Shown here one piece after another: positions 1-9,477 of a stretch of 64,000 nt of DNA. A model generated the notes under the pieces. That model saw only the letters and a program-made list of their open reading frames with translations, ran no database searches and had not been told where the DNA came from. The translations under genes and the position numbers were made by a program. This stretch comes from Crocinitomicaceae bacterium. GTDB lineage: Bacteria > Bacteroidota > Bacteroidia > Flavobacteriales_D > Parvicellaceae. How positions within the stretch are numbered: the stretch's first letter is position 1; every line of letters starts with the position of its first letter. The stretch is from assembly GCA_002723085.1 (NCBI GenBank), contig PBNK01000006.1, forward strand, positions 1 to 64,000, given 5' to 3'.

Positions 1-1
1 T

Positions 2-1702
2 GATAGATACATTGCCAGAAAGCAAATAATTAGTGAATTAGATTCAATCGGACTGTTAACTAAAATTGAAGATTATAAACATACTGTACCTTTTTCTGAT
101 AGAGGTAAGGTCCCAATTGAGCCTTTATTATCAACGCAGTGGTTTTTAAAAATGGATAGTATTTCTAGAGAATGCTTAGAAAAAAATAATTTAGAAAAAC
201 CAAATTTTATTCCAAAGAGATGGCAGAAAGTATATAAAGATTGGTTAGTAAATATTAATGATTGGTGTATTAGTCGACAATTATGGTGGGGGCATCAAAT
301 ACCAGCATATTTTTATGGAGATGACAAAGATGACTTTGTTGTTGCAATTACAAAAGAAGAGGCATTATTAAAAGCAAAAGAAAAATCAGGAAGAAATATT
401 TCTGCTGACGAACTTATTCAGGATGAGGATGTGATGGATACTTGGTTTTCATCTTGGATTTGGCCAATAGCTGTTTTTGATGGTTTTTCAGATGGTGATA
501 AAAAAGAATTAGATTATTATTATCCAACAAATGATTTAGTGACTGCTCCTGAAATAATGTTTTTTTGGGTGGCTAGAATGATTATTTCAGGTTATGAATA
601 TAAAAATAATCCTCCTTTTAAGAACGTTTATTATACCGGAATAGTTAGGGATAAACTGGGAAGAAAAATGTCTAAGTCATTAGGTAACAGTCCTGATCCA
701 CTAGAACTTATTAAAAAATTTGGAGCTGATGGAGTTCGTGTTGGCATGTTGCTTTCTTCACCTGCTGGAAATGATTTATTGTTTGATAGTAATTTATGCG
801 AACAGGGTAGAAACTTTACTAACAAAATATGGAATGCTTTTAGATTAATTAATTCTTGGACAGTTAATGAAGACTTAGATCAATTAGAATCTTCAAAAGT
901 TGCTGTTAAATGGATGACAGAGAAATTTTACTTTAATCTTGAAAATATCAATCAATCTTATGATAAGTTTCGTATTTCTGAAGCTTTAATGGGGACTTAC
1001 AAATCTGTATGGGATGATTTTTGTTCATTGTTTTTAGAAATGGTTAAACCTTCCTATGGTCATCCAATTGATGCTAAAACATTTAATGAGGTAAAAGAAT
1101 TATTTGATTTGATTTTAAAATTAATCCACCCTTTTACACCTTTTATTGCTGAAGAAATTTGGCAACAACTTTATAAAAGAAATTCAAATGAATTTATTGT
1201 TAACGCCCAGTGGCCTAGAAAACCAATGTCATTAAAAAGTTTTTATCAAAATGATTTTAATGAATTTCAACTTGTAATTACTGAGCTCAGGAATTTAAGA
1301 AATCAAAAAAGCATAGCGAATAAAGTTGCAGTAGAGCTTAAAATAAAGAAGAATGTAAATCGTTCTAAAAATTTTGAAAGCGTATTAATTAAACTTGGTA
1401 ATATATCATCTTTAGAATATGTCTCAAAACCAGTAAGTGGAGCTTATTCTTTTGTGGTTAATTCAAATGAATTTTTTATTCCTTTTAATGATGAAATTGA
1501 TATTGATGCTGAATTGGATAAAATTCAAAATGAGATTGAGGATAGAAAAGGTTTTTTAAGCAGCGTTATGAATAAAATTAATAATGAAAAATTTATGGCG
1601 AATGCACCTCAAAAAGTGGTTGAAATGGAATTAAAGAAAAAATCTGATGCAGAAAGTCAAATTAAAGTATTGGAATCAAAATTAGCTTCCTTAAAAACAT
1701 GA
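2..1702 (+). CDS. valS: Valyl-tRNA synthetase, C-terminal part (5' end outside window)
   Basis: This is the C-terminal part of the class I synthetase that charges tRNA-Val in the cytoplasm. The reading frame is open from base 2, so the gene enters from the left edge; the first ATG at 152 is internal, because the codons before it read VPFSDRGKVPIEPLLSTQWF, which is typical ValRS sequence. The KMSKS ATP-binding loop (GRKMSKSLGN) is encoded near base 662. An anticodon-binding domain follows (PFIAEEIWQQL), then the C-terminal coiled-coil arm (about the last 70 residues, rich in Glu, Lys and Asn). The N-terminal HIGH motif lies upstream of the window. A glycosyltransferase gene starts 22 bases downstream. 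Identification is firm. Confidence 0.96.
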   Translation, partial: DRYIARKQIISELDSIGLLTKIEDYKHTVPFSDRGKVPIEPLLSTQWFLKMDSISRECLEKNNLEKPNFIPKRWQKVYKDWLVNINDWCISRQLWWGHQIPAYFYGDDKDDFVVAITKEEALLKAKEKSGRNISADELIQDEDVMDTWFSSWIWPIAVFDGFSDGDKKELDYYYPTNDLVTAPEIMFFWVARMIISGYEYKNNPPFKNVYYTGIVRDKLGRKMSKSLGNSPDPLELIKKFGADGVRVGMLLSSPAGNDLLFDSNLCEQGRNFTNKIWNAFRLINSWTVNEDLDQLESSKVAVKWMTEKFYFNLENINQSYDKFRISEALMGTYKSVWDDFCSLFLEMVKPSYGHPIDAKTFNEVKELFDLILKLIHPFTPFIAEEIWQQLYKRNSNEFIVNAQWPRKPMSLKSFYQNDFNEFQLVITELRNLRNQKSIANKVAVELKIKKNVNRSKNFESVLIKLGNISSLEYVSKPVSGAYSFVVNSNEFFIPFNDEIDIDAELDKIQNEIEDRKGFLSSVMNKINNEKFMANAPQKVVEMELKKKSDAESQIKVLESKLASLKT

Positions 1703-1724
1703 ATTTGTTATTTAATTTATTTAA

Positions 1725-2846
1725 GTGAAAAATATACTTTTTCTTTCTTCTTGGTATCCAAGTAAAATACATAAAACTCTTGGAAATTTTGTTCAATATC
1801 ACGCCAATGCAATTGCATTAAAACATAAAGTTTATGTATTATATGTAATTCCTAATTCAAGAAATTCATTTGAGATATCTAATTTTGTTGAAAATAATGT
1901 GGATACCACTATAGTCTATTTTAATAAGGGTAAATTTAAATATTTAAATTATTTGATTGCCTTTAGAAAAGGGTTGTCATTTTTAATAAAAAAAAGAAAA
2001 ATATCATTTGATCTTGCTCAAATGAATATTTTGCATCCGTCTTGTTGGCAAGCATTATATGTTAAATTGATATATAAATTACCTTATATAGTTTCTGAAA
2101 ATTGGCATGGACTTCAAGATTTAAGCAGGTATAATATTAAAGGAATAAGAAAATATTTAATCAAATTGACTATTAAGAAAGCTTCATTTGTTTGTCCAGT
2201 TTCAAAACAATTGCAGAACTCTATTGAAAAAGCAGGATTTGATGGTTCATTTAAAGTAGTACCCAATGTTGTAAATACAAATATTTTTAATTTATCGCCT
2301 TTAAAAGAAAGCTCTAATTTTACATTTTTACATGTTTCTACATTAACTGATTCAATCAAAAATATTTCTGGAATTCTTAATTCTTTTTCAAAATTAAATC
2401 AAGATAATTTAAGTTTAAGAATAATTGGAGATGGCGATACAAGTTGGATAAAAAAGAAGTCAAAAGAATTAAAAATTGATAACCAATTAACTATCGAAGG
2501 GGAAATGTCATATAAAGAAATTTCTGAAGCTATGAAAAATGCTGATGCTTTTGTCTTGTTTAGTAATATAGAGAACTTACCTTTAGTATTAATTGAGTCA
2601 ATGTCAACAGGTACACCAATAATAACTACAAATGTTGGTGGAATTCCTGAGATTTTTGATGAGTATATGGGTTTAATGATTGATGCAGGTGATGAGAGTC
2701 AATTAGTTGAAGCTATGGATTATATGATTAAAAACATATCAATTTATAATCCTAAAAAAATTAGAAATTATGCAGTAAATAATTTCAGTCAGGAAATAAT
2801 ATCAGATAAATTTGATAACCTTTATCAAAAAGCAATAAATAAATAA
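1725..2846 (+). CDS. Glycosyltransferase family 4 (GT-B fold)
   Basis: A 373-aa cytoplasmic glycosyltransferase of the group 1/GT4 type, probably acting on an envelope polysaccharide or glycolipid; the sugar and acceptor cannot be read from sequence. The start is GTG at 1725, which gives the usual N-terminal strand-turn KNILFLSSWYPS of the acceptor domain. The nucleotide-sugar domain shows VVPNVVNT and then the E-x7-E type region (LPLVLIESMSTGTPIITTNV), which contacts the donor in GT-B enzymes. There is no signal peptide or membrane segment. It lies between valS and ettA on the same strand, 17 nt before ettA, with no other sugar genes nearby, so its pathway is unknown. Confidence 0.85.
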   Translation: MKNILFLSSWYPSKIHKTLGNFVQYHANAIALKHKVYVLYVIPNSRNSFEISNFVENNVDTTIVYFNKGKFKYLNYLIAFRKGLSFLIKKRKISFDLAQMNILHPSCWQALYVKLIYKLPYIVSENWHGLQDLSRYNIKGIRKYLIKLTIKKASFVCPVSKQLQNSIEKAGFDGSFKVVPNVVNTNIFNLSPLKESSNFTFLHVSTLTDSIKNISGILNSFSKLNQDNLSLRIIGDGDTSWIKKKSKELKIDNQLTIEGEMSYKEISEAMKNADAFVLFSNIENLPLVLIESMSTGTPIITTNVGGIPEIFDEYMGLMIDAGDESQLVEAMDYMIKNISIYNPKKIRNYAVNNFSQEIISDKFDNLYQKAINK

Positions 2847-2863
2847 CAACCTAATTTAAAATC

Positions 2864-4552
2864 ATGTCAGAAGATAAAAAAATAATTTTTTCAATGGTAA
2901 ATGTAGGTAAGCTAACACCTCAAGGAAAGCAAATAATCAAAAACATTCATTTATCTTTTTATTATGGAGCTAAAATTGGAATTCTAGGTTTAAATGGGGC
3001 TGGAAAATCTACAGTAATGAAAATAATAGCTGGAGTTGAAAAGGATTTTCAGGGTGACGTTGTTTTCTCACCAGGTTATTCAGTTGGTTATTTACCCCAG
3101 GAACCTATTCTTGATGATTCCAAAACAGTTAAAGAAATTGTTCAAGAAGGAGTTCAAGAAGTGGTAGATTTATTAAAAGAATATGATGATATCAATAATA
3201 AATTCATGGATGAAGAAATCATGAATGATGTTGATAAAATGAATGCCCTTATTGATCAACAAGGAAAAGTTCAAGAAAAAATAGATCAATTAGATGCTTG
3301 GGATTTAGATTCTAAACTTGATTTAGCAATGAATGCACTAAGAACTCCTGAAGGCGATACAAATATTAAGAATTTATCTGGAGGTGAAAGAAGAAGAGTT
3401 GCTTTGTGTAGGTTGCTACTTAAGCAACCTGATATATTGCTTTTAGATGAACCCACTAACCACTTAGATGCTGAATCTGTACACTGGTTAGAACAACATC
3501 TTCAAAATTATAAAGGAACTGTAATTGCGGTAACTCACGATAGGTATTTTCTAGATAACGTTGCTGGTTGGATTTTAGAATTAGATAGAGGAGAAGGTAT
3601 CCCTTTTAAAGGGAATTATAGTTCTTGGTTAGATCAAAAATCTAAAAGACTTGCACAAGAAGAAAAAAGCGAAAGCAAGCGTAGAAAAGCCTTAGAAAGA
3701 GAGTTAGAATGGGTAAGGAAAGGAGCAAAAGGAAGACAAGCAAAAGGAAAAGCAAGACTAAATAATTATGAAACCATGAGAAATGAGTCTGTTAAGGAAA
3801 AAGAAAGTAAAATTGAAATTCCTATTCCAAATGGGCCCATATTAGGAAATGAAGTTATTGAAGCTGAAAATATTTCAAAAGGATATGCTGGTAACTTATT
3901 GTATGAAAATTTAAATTTCAAATTACCACCAGCCGGCATAGTTGGAATTATTGGCCCTAATGGTGCTGGAAAAACCACTTTATTTAAAATGATAATGAAT
4001 GAGGAAAACCCTGATTCTGGTTCATTTAAAGTAGGTGAGACGGTCAAAATTGGATATGTAGATCAGAGACATAAGACAATAGATGCTAATCAGTCAATAT
4101 ATGAAGTAATTAGCGGAGGCAACGATACTATTCAAATTGGTGGTCAATCCATAAATTCTAGAGCTTATGTTTCAAAATTTAATTTTAATGGAGCAGATCA
4201 ACAAAAGAAAGTTGGCGTTTTATCAGGTGGAGAAAGAAATAGACTTCATTTGGCAATGACATTAAAAACTGAAGCAAATGTATTATTATTGGATGAACCA
4301 ACAAATGACATAGATGTCAATACACTTCGTGCTTTAGAAGAAGGAATTGAAAGTTTTGCTGGTTGTGCAGTGGTAATTTCACATGATAGGTGGTTTTTAG
4401 ATAGGATTTGCACTCATATTTTAGCTTTTGAAGGTGATTCAAGTGTTTATTATTTTGAGGGCGGCTATACTGAATATGAAGAAAACCGTAAAAAAAGACT
4501 AGGAGCAGATATTATCCCTCAAAGAATTAAATATAAAAAATTAACACGTTAA
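2864..4552 (+). CDS. ettA: ABC-F ATPase, energy-dependent translational throttle protein EttA
   Basis: A soluble 562-aa ABC-F protein that binds the ribosomal E site and adjusts translation to cell energy. There are two ABC domains and no membrane segments. First domain: Walker A GLNGAGKST (residues 42-50), signature LSGGE (171-175) and Walker B LLDEPTNHLD (193-202). Second domain: Walker A GPNGAGKTT (364-372), LSGGE (453-457) and LLDEPTNDID (475-484). The basic linker around residues 280-302 (EWVRKGAKGRQAKGKARL) matches the P-site tRNA interaction motif of EttA. The length fits the family (about 555 aa). It sits between a glycosyltransferase and a cyclophilin gene, with gaps of 17 and 10 nt, so co-transcription is likely. 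Confidence 0.95.
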   Translation: MSEDKKIIFSMVNVGKLTPQGKQIIKNIHLSFYYGAKIGILGLNGAGKSTVMKIIAGVEKDFQGDVVFSPGYSVGYLPQEPILDDSKTVKEIVQEGVQEVVDLLKEYDDINNKFMDEEIMNDVDKMNALIDQQGKVQEKIDQLDAWDLDSKLDLAMNALRTPEGDTNIKNLSGGERRRVALCRLLLKQPDILLLDEPTNHLDAESVHWLEQHLQNYKGTVIAVTHDRYFLDNVAGWILELDRGEGIPFKGNYSSWLDQKSKRLAQEEKSESKRRKALERELEWVRKGAKGRQAKGKARLNNYETMRNESVKEKESKIEIPIPNGPILGNEVIEAENISKGYAGNLLYENLNFKLPPAGIVGIIGPNGAGKTTLFKMIMNEENPDSGSFKVGETVKIGYVDQRHKTIDANQSIYEVISGGNDTIQIGGQSINSRAYVSKFNFNGADQQKKVGVLSGGERNRLHLAMTLKTEANVLLLDEPTNDIDVNTLRALEEGIESFAGCAVVISHDRWFLDRICTHILAFEGDSSVYYFEGGYTEYEENRKKRLGADIIPQRIKYKKLTR

Positions 4553-4562
4553 ATAATAAATA

Positions 4563-4997
4563 ATGAAAAAAGCAATTATACATACTGAAAAAGGAGATAT
4601 GAATATAGAGTTCTATCATGAAGATGCTCCAAAAACTGTCGAAAATTTTATAAAACTTAGTAAAGATGGATTTTACAACGGACTAACTTTCCATAGGGTA
4701 ATTCCAGATTTTGTTGTTCAGGGAGGGTGTCCAACTGGTACTGGAGCTGGTGGCCCAGGATATTCAATAGACTGTGAATTAGATGGTGATAATCAATATC
4801 ATGATAAAGGAGTTTTGTCAATGGCGCATGCTGGTAGAAATACTGGTGGTTCTCAATTTTTTATCTGTCATAGCAGAAATAACACTTCTCACCTTGATAG
4901 AAATCATACATGCTTTGGAAAGGTTGTGTCTGGTCTAGAAGTTATAAATGAAATAAGAGAGGGCGATGAAATTAATTCAATTGAAATTTTAGAATAA
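4563..4997 (+). CDS. Cyclophilin-type peptidyl-prolyl cis-trans isomerase
   Basis: A compact 144-aa cyclophilin that isomerises Xaa-Pro bonds. There is no signal peptide, so it is probably cytoplasmic, as PpiB is. The sequence shows the catalytic-arginine motif [13 protein letters not shown], the substrate-binding segment [10 protein letters not shown] and the closing strand [10 protein letters not shown]. The residue equivalent to the conserved Trp of human cyclophilin A appears to be His in SHLDRNH, which is common in bacterial forms. It starts 10 nt after ettA and is followed 8 nt later by an alpha/beta hydrolase, so it is part of a dense same-strand run. The family is certain; the specific paralogue name is not. 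Confidence 0.93.
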   Translation: MKKAIIHTEKGDMNIEFYHEDAPKTVENFIKLSKDGFYNGLTFHRVIPDFVVQGGCPTGTGAGGPGYSIDCELDGDNQYHDKGVLSMAHAGRNTGGSQFFICHSRNNTSHLDRNHTCFGKVVSGLEVINEIREGDEINSIEILE

Positions 4998-5005
4998 ATT
5001 TAAAA

Positions 5006-5848
5006 GTGAAAGTGGTTAATAAGCCTTTTGTTATAAATGATGGAGAACCCTATCCAATTGTAGGAGACTTTTCATTTTCTAACAATACTAAAAAACCACC
5101 CTTAGTTATTTTTTGTCATGGATACAAAGGCTTTAAAGATTGGGGAGCTTGGAATTTAGTGGCTAGAGAATTTGTTAACAAAGGCTTTTGTTTTGTTAAG
5201 TTTAACTTTTCTTTAAATGGAGGGACTGTTGATAATCCTATTGATTTTCCAGATTTAAATGCTTTTAGTAAAAACACTCATTCTCAGGAGCTTAGGGATG
5301 TTAGTCGTTTATTGAGTTTTTTATTTAATGAACATGTAAATGATTTTAATCATTCAGACATTTCTATTATTGGACATAGCAGAGGAGGAGGGGTAGCGTT
5401 ATTATCTTCTGTTAAACATTCTATCATTAAAAAAGTTTGTACTTGGGCTTCAGTTGCAGACTATGGAGAAAGATTTCCTAATAATGAAGAAATTAATACT
5501 TGGAAGAAAAATGGAGTTAGATATGTTTTGAATTCTAGAACAAATCAAAACATGCCCCATGAATTCTCTTTTTATCAAGATTTTATAGATAATAAAAATG
5601 AATTAAATATTGAAAGTGCAGTTAAAAAAATTAATTTTCCTCAAATGATTATTCATGGAACATTGGATCAAGCTGTTCATTTAGATAATGCAAAAAGATT
5701 AATGAGCTGGAATAGATCTGCAATTTTACATACATTAAGAACTAATCATACTTTCGGCATCAAACATCCATGGTTATCATCAAGTCTTTCAATAGAAATG
5801 AAAGAAGTAGTTAATCAAACAATTTCATTTTTAAAGCAGAAAATTTAG
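5006..5848 (+). CDS. Alpha/beta hydrolase (serine hydrolase, dienelactone-hydrolase-like)
   Basis: A 280-aa cytoplasmic alpha/beta hydrolase starting at GTG 5006, the first start after the cyclophilin stop. The triad can be read: nucleophile Ser in the elbow IIGHSRGGGVALL, acid Asp in HGTLDQAVH, and His in TNHTFGIKH near the C terminus. The oxyanion-side motif FCHGYKGFKDWG lies near the N terminus. There is no signal peptide. The substrate cannot be inferred; close relatives are annotated only as alpha/beta hydrolases. The next gene, pyrR, has its own promoter-like box. Confidence 0.85.
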   Translation: MKVVNKPFVINDGEPYPIVGDFSFSNNTKKPPLVIFCHGYKGFKDWGAWNLVAREFVNKGFCFVKFNFSLNGGTVDNPIDFPDLNAFSKNTHSQELRDVSRLLSFLFNEHVNDFNHSDISIIGHSRGGGVALLSSVKHSIIKKVCTWASVADYGERFPNNEEINTWKKNGVRYVLNSRTNQNMPHEFSFYQDFIDNKNELNIESAVKKINFPQMIIHGTLDQAVHLDNAKRLMSWNRSAILHTLRTNHTFGIKHPWLSSSLSIEMKEVVNQTISFLKQKI

Positions 5849-5867
5849 CTTTTATATAAATACGTTA

Positions 5868-5875
5868 TATATTTG
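5868..5875 (+). promoter_or_regulatory. Bacteroidota -7 promoter box before pyrR
   Basis: TATATTTG matches the Bacteroidota -7 consensus TAnnTTTG exactly and ends 7 nt before the pyrR ATG. A TTTA at 5844-5847, 20 nt upstream, could be a weak -33 element. The implied transcript would have almost no leader, leaving no room for a PyrR-type attenuator. Confidence 0.45.
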
Positions 5876-5882
5876 TCTTTTA

Positions 5883-6428
5883 ATGAAATCTACTGAGATT
5901 CTAAATAGTCTTCAAGTATCGCACACCATAAGAAGACTTTGTTTCCAACTCATTGAAAACCATCACGATTTTTCTAATTCAGTTTTAGTAGGGTTACAAC
6001 CTAATGGTGTATATCTTGTAAATAGGCTTAAAAACGAATTAGAAAAGATTCATAATAAAAAAATTCAAACAGGTGCTTTAGATATTACATTCTATAGAGA
6101 TGATTTCAGAAGAAAAGAACAACCTTTAGTTCCTAGCGTTACTAACATTGATTTTTCTATTGAAAATAAAAAGGTCGTCTTAGTTGATGATGTATTTTAT
6201 ACTGGAAGAACTGTGCGTTCTGGATTGGATGCTATAATGACATTTGGAAGACCATCTAAAGTAGAATTTTTAACCCTAATTGAAAGAAGATTTTCCAGAC
6301 ACCTTCCTATTAGAGCAGATTACATAGGGCAATCCATTGATACTATTTCTGAAGAAAAGGTATTAGTTGAGTGGGAAGAAGAACATGGAAAAGATCAAAT
6401 ATTGTTGTACTCACCCAAAAGAAAATGA
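5883..6428 (+). CDS. pyrR: PyrR-type uracil phosphoribosyltransferase / pyrimidine regulator
   Basis: A 181-aa type I phosphoribosyltransferase of the PyrR family, which makes UMP from uracil and PRPP and, in Firmicutes, also binds pyr mRNA. The PRPP loop VVLVDDVFYTGRTV lies at residues 98-111, and ALDITFYRDD and RADYIGQSI are typical of PyrR. Its stop overlaps the pyrB start (ATGA at 6425-6428), so the two genes are translationally coupled. The RNA-binding role is unproven here: the leader looks too short for an anti-antiterminator. UPRTase or DNA-independent regulatory roles remain possible. Confidence 0.92.
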   Translation: MKSTEILNSLQVSHTIRRLCFQLIENHHDFSNSVLVGLQPNGVYLVNRLKNELEKIHNKKIQTGALDITFYRDDFRRKEQPLVPSVTNIDFSIENKKVVLVDDVFYTGRTVRSGLDAIMTFGRPSKVEFLTLIERRFSRHLPIRADYIGQSIDTISEEKVLVEWEEEHGKDQILLYSPKRK

Positions 6429-7356
6429 CAGATTTAAGTGTAGAACATCTATTAGGTATTAAGCAAATCACTGAGGAGGATATTCAATTAATCTTCAATA
6501 CAGCTGATAGTTTTAAGGAAATAATCAATAGACCCATAAAAAAGGTCCCAACCCTAAGAGACATAACTATTGCAAATTTATTTTTTGAAAACAGTACTAG
6601 AACTAAATTATCTTTTGAACTTGCTGAAAAGAGGTTATCAGCTGATATTGTTAATTTTTCTGCTGGTTCATCAAGTGTTAAAAAGGGAGAAACCTTAATA
6701 GATACAGCTAACAATATTTTATCAATGAAAGTGGATATGATTGTTATGCGCCATCCTTATCCTGGTGCTCATCAGTTTTTATCAAAACATGTAGATGCTA
6801 AAATTATCAATGCAGGAGATGGTACACATGAACACCCAACCCAAGCCTTACTTGATTGTTATTCAGTTCGAGAAAAATTTGGTGATGTTGCCGGTAAAAA
6901 AGTAGTAATTGTAGGAGATGTAAAACATTCTAGAGTAGCCCTTTCAAACATTTTGCTCTACAAAAATTAGGTGCTGATGTCATGGTTTGTGGTCCAACAA
7001 CACTCATTCCAAAATACATCAATCAATTGGGTGTAAAAGTAGAAACTGACCTTAGAAAAGCTTTAAATTGGTGTGATGTTGCTAATATGTTGAGAATTCA
7101 ATTAGAAAGACAGGATATAAAATATTTCCCAAGTTTAAGAGAATATACTATGCAATTTGGTCTCGATATGAATCTTTTAAATGAAATTGATAAACCAATT
7201 ACCATTATGCATCCAGGGCCAATAAATAGAGGAGTCGAAATCAGTTCAGAAGTTGCTGATTCTGATAATGCAATTATACTTAATCAAGTTGAAAATGGTG
7301 TTGCCATAAGGATGTCTGTTATATATTTATTAGCTGGGAAGATAAATAGAGTCTAA
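6425..7356 (+). pseudogene. pyrB: Aspartate carbamoyltransferase catalytic chain, interrupted by a 1-nt frameshift
   Basis: PyrB condenses carbamoyl phosphate and aspartate in UMP synthesis. The start is ATG 6425, overlapping the pyrR stop. The first frame carries the carbamoyl-phosphate motif FFENSTRTKLSF, MRHPYP and HEHPTQALLD, then runs into a stop at 6968-6970. The second frame (downstream of 6955, also holding ATG 6982) continues with LGADVMVCGPTTLIPKYI and the aspartate-binding IMHPGPINRGVEI. Adding one T to the T4 run at 6951-6954 restores NIFALQKLGADVMVCG, giving an uninterrupted protein of about 310 aa, the normal length. This may be a real mutation or a homopolymer error in the assembly. 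Both halves look well conserved, so if it is real it is recent. Confidence 0.9.
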
Positions 7357-7415
7357 ATTTTCTTAATTAATTATTTAAAAGTGCTATTTTAGTAGAAACC
7401 TAATTAATATTATTA

Positions 7416-7748
7416 ATGGCATTTAGTGTTGAAAAAATCAAAAATCAATCTGTAATCAGATGTAAATACGAAAAACTTGATACTATTTCAGGTCCAGAAT
7501 TGAAATCTCAATTTTTGTTTTTAAGTAAAAATGGAGATAATAATTTTGTTGTTGATTTAAGTGAGGTTAAATATTGTGATTCAAGTGGATTAAGTGCATT
7601 ATTAGTTGGAAATAGAATTTCTAAAGAACACAATGGCTCTTTGACCTTATTTGGTTTACAACCAGCTGTTGATAAGATAATTACCATATCTCAATTAGAT
7701 AAGGTTCTTAATATAACTTTAGATCAAGATACTGCGTTAAATCAATAA
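7416..7748 (+). CDS. STAS-domain protein (anti-sigma-factor antagonist-like)
   Basis: A 110-aa single STAS domain, like SpoIIAA/RsbV anti-anti-sigma factors. The conserved strand-loop VVDLSEVKYCDSSGLSALLV includes DSSG; one of these serines is the usual phosphorylation site for an anti-sigma kinase. There are no membrane segments. No partner kinase or phosphatase is encoded nearby, so the pathway is open; in Bacteroidota such free-standing STAS proteins are common and often uncharacterised. A small secreted protein starts 9 nt downstream. Confidence 0.85.
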   Translation: MAFSVEKIKNQSVIRCKYEKLDTISGPELKSQFLFLSKNGDNNFVVDLSEVKYCDSSGLSALLVGNRISKEHNGSLTLFGLQPAVDKIITISQLDKVLNITLDQDTALNQ

Positions 7749-7757
7749 ATTAAGAAT

Positions 7758-8501
7758 ATGAAAAAAATAATACTTACACTTTTTAGTTTTGCCATGATAA
7801 CTCTTTCTTATGGCCAATGCACACCTGATACCATTTACCAAGATTCAGTTTGGGGAATATGGCCTAATACAACTGAAAATTTTGCTCCTGGGGATATTGG
7901 TGTCCCTTATCAGCAAATTATAAACTTCAAAGTTCCAACAGATGCTGGTGATTTAGATTCTAATTATGCTGGAATATCCTTGACTAATGTAGCATTATTG
8001 TCTGTGAATGGAATTCCTGATGGTTTGTCTTTTGCTTGTGATGTTACAAATTGTACATGGTTGGCAGGGGCACAAGGTTGTGCATCTATTACTGGTACTC
8101 CAACAACAAATGGAACTTATCCTCTCGATTTAGAAATTGTTGGATGTGTTTTTGGTGGTGTAATATGTGATACTACATTTTTTAGTGATTATATAATTCA
8201 AATAGGCCCTGTTGGAATTGAAACCTATTCATTGCAAACCAAAACTTTTGAGTTAACTCAAAATTATCCAAACCCTACAAATCAAATGACAAATATTGAT
8301 TTTGTTTTAGGTACCTCATCTTCAATAGATTTTGTTATAACCAATTTAATTGGTGATATAGTTAGATTTGAAACCATTAATGCTGATAGAGGAGTCAATT
8401 CAATTTCAATTGATACTCAAAAATATCCAGATGGAGTGTATTTATATTCAATATGTGATGGAGTTTCAAAACAAACTAAGAGGCTTATCGTCAATCATTA
8501 A
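7758..8501 (+). CDS. Secreted protein with T9SS type A sorting domain
   Basis: A 247-aa exported protein. The signal peptide is MKKIILTLFSFAMITLSYGQ, with probable cleavage around GQ. The middle has a putative Ig/cadherin-like segment ending in the He_PIG-type motif ITGTPTTNGTYPLDLEIVG, with several paired cysteines. The last 80 residues form a type A T9SS sorting domain (NYPNPTNQ ... YPDGVYLYSI ... KRLIV), so the protein should cross the outer membrane through T9SS and be anchored or released. No catalytic motif is visible. A strong terminator follows 19 nt after the stop, closing the transcription unit. Confidence 0.85.
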   Translation: MKKIILTLFSFAMITLSYGQCTPDTIYQDSVWGIWPNTTENFAPGDIGVPYQQIINFKVPTDAGDLDSNYAGISLTNVALLSVNGIPDGLSFACDVTNCTWLAGAQGCASITGTPTTNGTYPLDLEIVGCVFGGVICDTTFFSDYIIQIGPVGIETYSLQTKTFELTQNYPNPTNQMTNIDFVLGTSSSIDFVITNLIGDIVRFETINADRGVNSISIDTQKYPDGVYLYSICDGVSKQTKRLIVNH

Positions 8502-8520
8502 TTACCTTTAATTATTTATA

Positions 8521-8544
8521 TCCCGCTTAGGCGGGATTTTTTTT
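8521..8544 (+). terminator. Rho-independent terminator
   Basis: A perfect 6-bp GC-rich stem (TCCCGC / GCGGGA) with the 4-nt loop TTAG is followed directly by eight T residues. It separates the small T9SS cargo gene from rnz, whose TTG start is only 4 nt beyond the T run, so rnz expression needs readthrough or an internal promoter. Confidence 0.92.
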
Positions 8545-8547
8545 GAC

Positions 8548-9477
8548 TTGAAATTTAAATTAACAATACTTGGATCAGGTGGAGCAATCCCAACAGTGCA
8601 AAAAAAACCTACTTCACAGTTTTTAAATGTTCAAGAAAGATATTTTCTTATTGATTGTGGTGAGGGCACGCAAATTCAATTAAGAAAATACGCTTGTAAA
8701 TTTCAAAAAATTGACAACATATTTATTAGTCATTTACATGGTGATCATTATTTGGGTTTGATTGGATTTTTATCCAGTTTAAACTTACTTGGCAGGAATC
8801 GACCAATTAATGTATATGCTCCTGAAAAACTTAAAAAAATACTCGATGTACATCAAGAAGTTAATGGGAGAAGCTTTGATTATGAAATTGTTTTTCACCC
8901 ATTAACATTTAATGATATTGCTCTTTTGTATGAAGATACTTTGCTTAAGATTTTTTCTTTTCCGGTACTACATTCTGTTTCTACATGTGGTTTTTTATTT
9001 AAAGAAAAAAAGCGACCTAGAAACTTAATAAAAGAAAAAATTAGTCAGTATAAAATCCCAGTTTCAAAATTAAACAGTATAAAATTAGGAAATGACTTTA
9101 TAGAAAATGAAATTGTAATAAAAAATTCTGAACTTACAATTTCACCATATAAAGAAAGATCATATGCTTATTGTGCAGATACTTTATATGATGAAAAAAT
9201 ATTGAAATACATCAAAAATGTTGACCTTTTATATCATGAAGCTACATTCTTATCGCCAATGCTTAATAGAGCTAAATCCACAAAACATTCTACAGCAGAA
9301 CAAGCAGCTTTAATCGCAAAGAAAGCAATGGTAGATAAATTATTAATTGGTCATTTTTCATCTAGGTATAAGGATATTAAACTATTTGAATCTGAGGCTA
9401 AAAATATTTTTGAACCAACTGTTGCTGTTTCAGATGGCGATCAATTTGAAATTCCCTTAAAGCAATCAAATACATAA
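8548..9477 (+). CDS. rnz: Ribonuclease Z
   Basis: A 309-aa metallo-beta-lactamase-fold endonuclease that removes 3' trailers from tRNA precursors. The zinc motif SHLHGDHYLG holds H62, H64, D66 and H67; further ligands are in VLHSVSTCG, the Asp of CADTLYD, the YHEATF segment and GHFSSRY. The start is TTG 8548, giving MKFKLTILGSGGAIPT, the standard RNase Z N terminus; no in-frame ATG is as good. The stop overlaps the mnmD start by one base (TAATG), so this is a tRNA-maturation/modification pair. It begins only 4 nt after the terminator T run. Confidence 0.93.
   Translation: MKFKLTILGSGGAIPTVQKKPTSQFLNVQERYFLIDCGEGTQIQLRKYACKFQKIDNIFISHLHGDHYLGLIGFLSSLNLLGRNRPINVYAPEKLKKILDVHQEVNGRSFDYEIVFHPLTFNDIALLYEDTLLKIFSFPVLHSVSTCGFLFKEKKRPRNLIKEKISQYKIPVSKLNSIKLGNDFIENEIVIKNSELTISPYKERSYAYCADTLYDEKILKYIKNVDLLYHEATFLSPMLNRAKSTKHSTAEQAALIAKKAMVDKLLIGHFSSRYKDIKLFESEAKNIFEPTVAVSDGDQFEIPLKQSNT

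Noticed and set aside
6940-6975. Programmed -1 frameshift in pyrB
   Set aside because: The zero-frame codons AAC ATT TTG do not form an X-XXY-YYZ slippery heptamer and no downstream pseudoknot is evident; a lost T explains the data more simply.
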